A program made the position numbers and the translations under genes. From Rikenella microfusus (GTDB taxonomy: Bacteria > Bacteroidota > Bacteroidia > Bacteroidales > SZUA-534), in contig DYQV01000112.1 of the NCBI GenBank assembly GCA_020719105.1, forward strand, positions 1 to 7,928: 7,928 nucleotides of DNA. The letters run 5' to 3'. Below are positions 7,885 to 7,928 of this stretch, in pieces. How positions within the stretch are numbered: position 1 is the stretch's first letter; each line of letters opens with the position of its first letter. The notes beneath the pieces were generated by a model, which made no database searches, was not told the origin of the DNA, and was given only the letters and a program-made list of their open reading frames with translations.

Positions 7885-7904
7885 GGATTATTCATTAATA
7901 ATCC
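7885..7904. repeat. Perfect 8-bp inverted repeat upstream of glgP
   Basis: GGATTATT (7885-7892) and AATAATCC (7897-7904) are exact reverse complements around the 4-base loop CATT. Neither strand has a T tract directly after the stem, so a standard intrinsic terminator is not well supported. It lies about 75 bases upstream of the tentative glgP -7 box, where it could be a regulator binding site, or it could be the 3' stem of a gene beyond the window edge. Confidence 0.45.
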
Positions 7905-7928
7905 TGACGATTAAGCTACACCTCAATA

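Overview
The window looks like ordinary chromosome from a member of the Bacteroidota. The reasons are a C-terminal type IX secretion (T9SS) sorting domain on one protein, promoter elements of the TAnnTTTG type, mostly weak or absent Shine-Dalgarno sequences, and moderately AT-rich DNA (about 40% GC by eye). The sequence alone does not fix the order or family.

All four genes lie on the minus strand, so transcription runs from high to low coordinates. In that order they are glgP, glycogen/alpha-glucan phosphorylase (7755-5251); pbpC, a bifunctional penicillin-binding protein 1C (5045-2673, TTG start); an aldose 1-epimerase-like protein of the LacX type (2496-1618); and a secreted esterase with an N-terminal carbohydrate-binding-like E-set domain and a T9SS tail (1537-62). 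No plus-strand gene, RNA gene, mobile element or CRISPR array is visible.

The non-coding parts are all short. The 173 bp before glgP hold a perfect 8-bp inverted repeat, a tentative promoter -7 box and a good ribosome binding site. The 205 bp between glgP and pbpC hold no clear promoter or terminator, only an 18-codon reading frame whose stop overlaps the pbpC start. The 176 bp between pbpC and the epimerase gene hold a good -7 element just before the epimerase start. The 80 bp between the epimerase and esterase genes hold a perfect 11-bp hairpin that looks like a terminator. Nothing convincing is seen in bases 1-61.

Three of the four genes fit carbohydrate handling: storage glucan breakdown to glucose 1-phosphate, interconversion of sugar anomers, and an exported esterase that may act on a glycan. 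The fourth builds peptidoglycan. The gaps between genes, the likely terminator and the separate promoter suggest neighbours with separate transcription rather than one operon. I found no convincing new biological system. The most useful observations are the corrected esterase start, the non-ATG start of pbpC and the hairpins.
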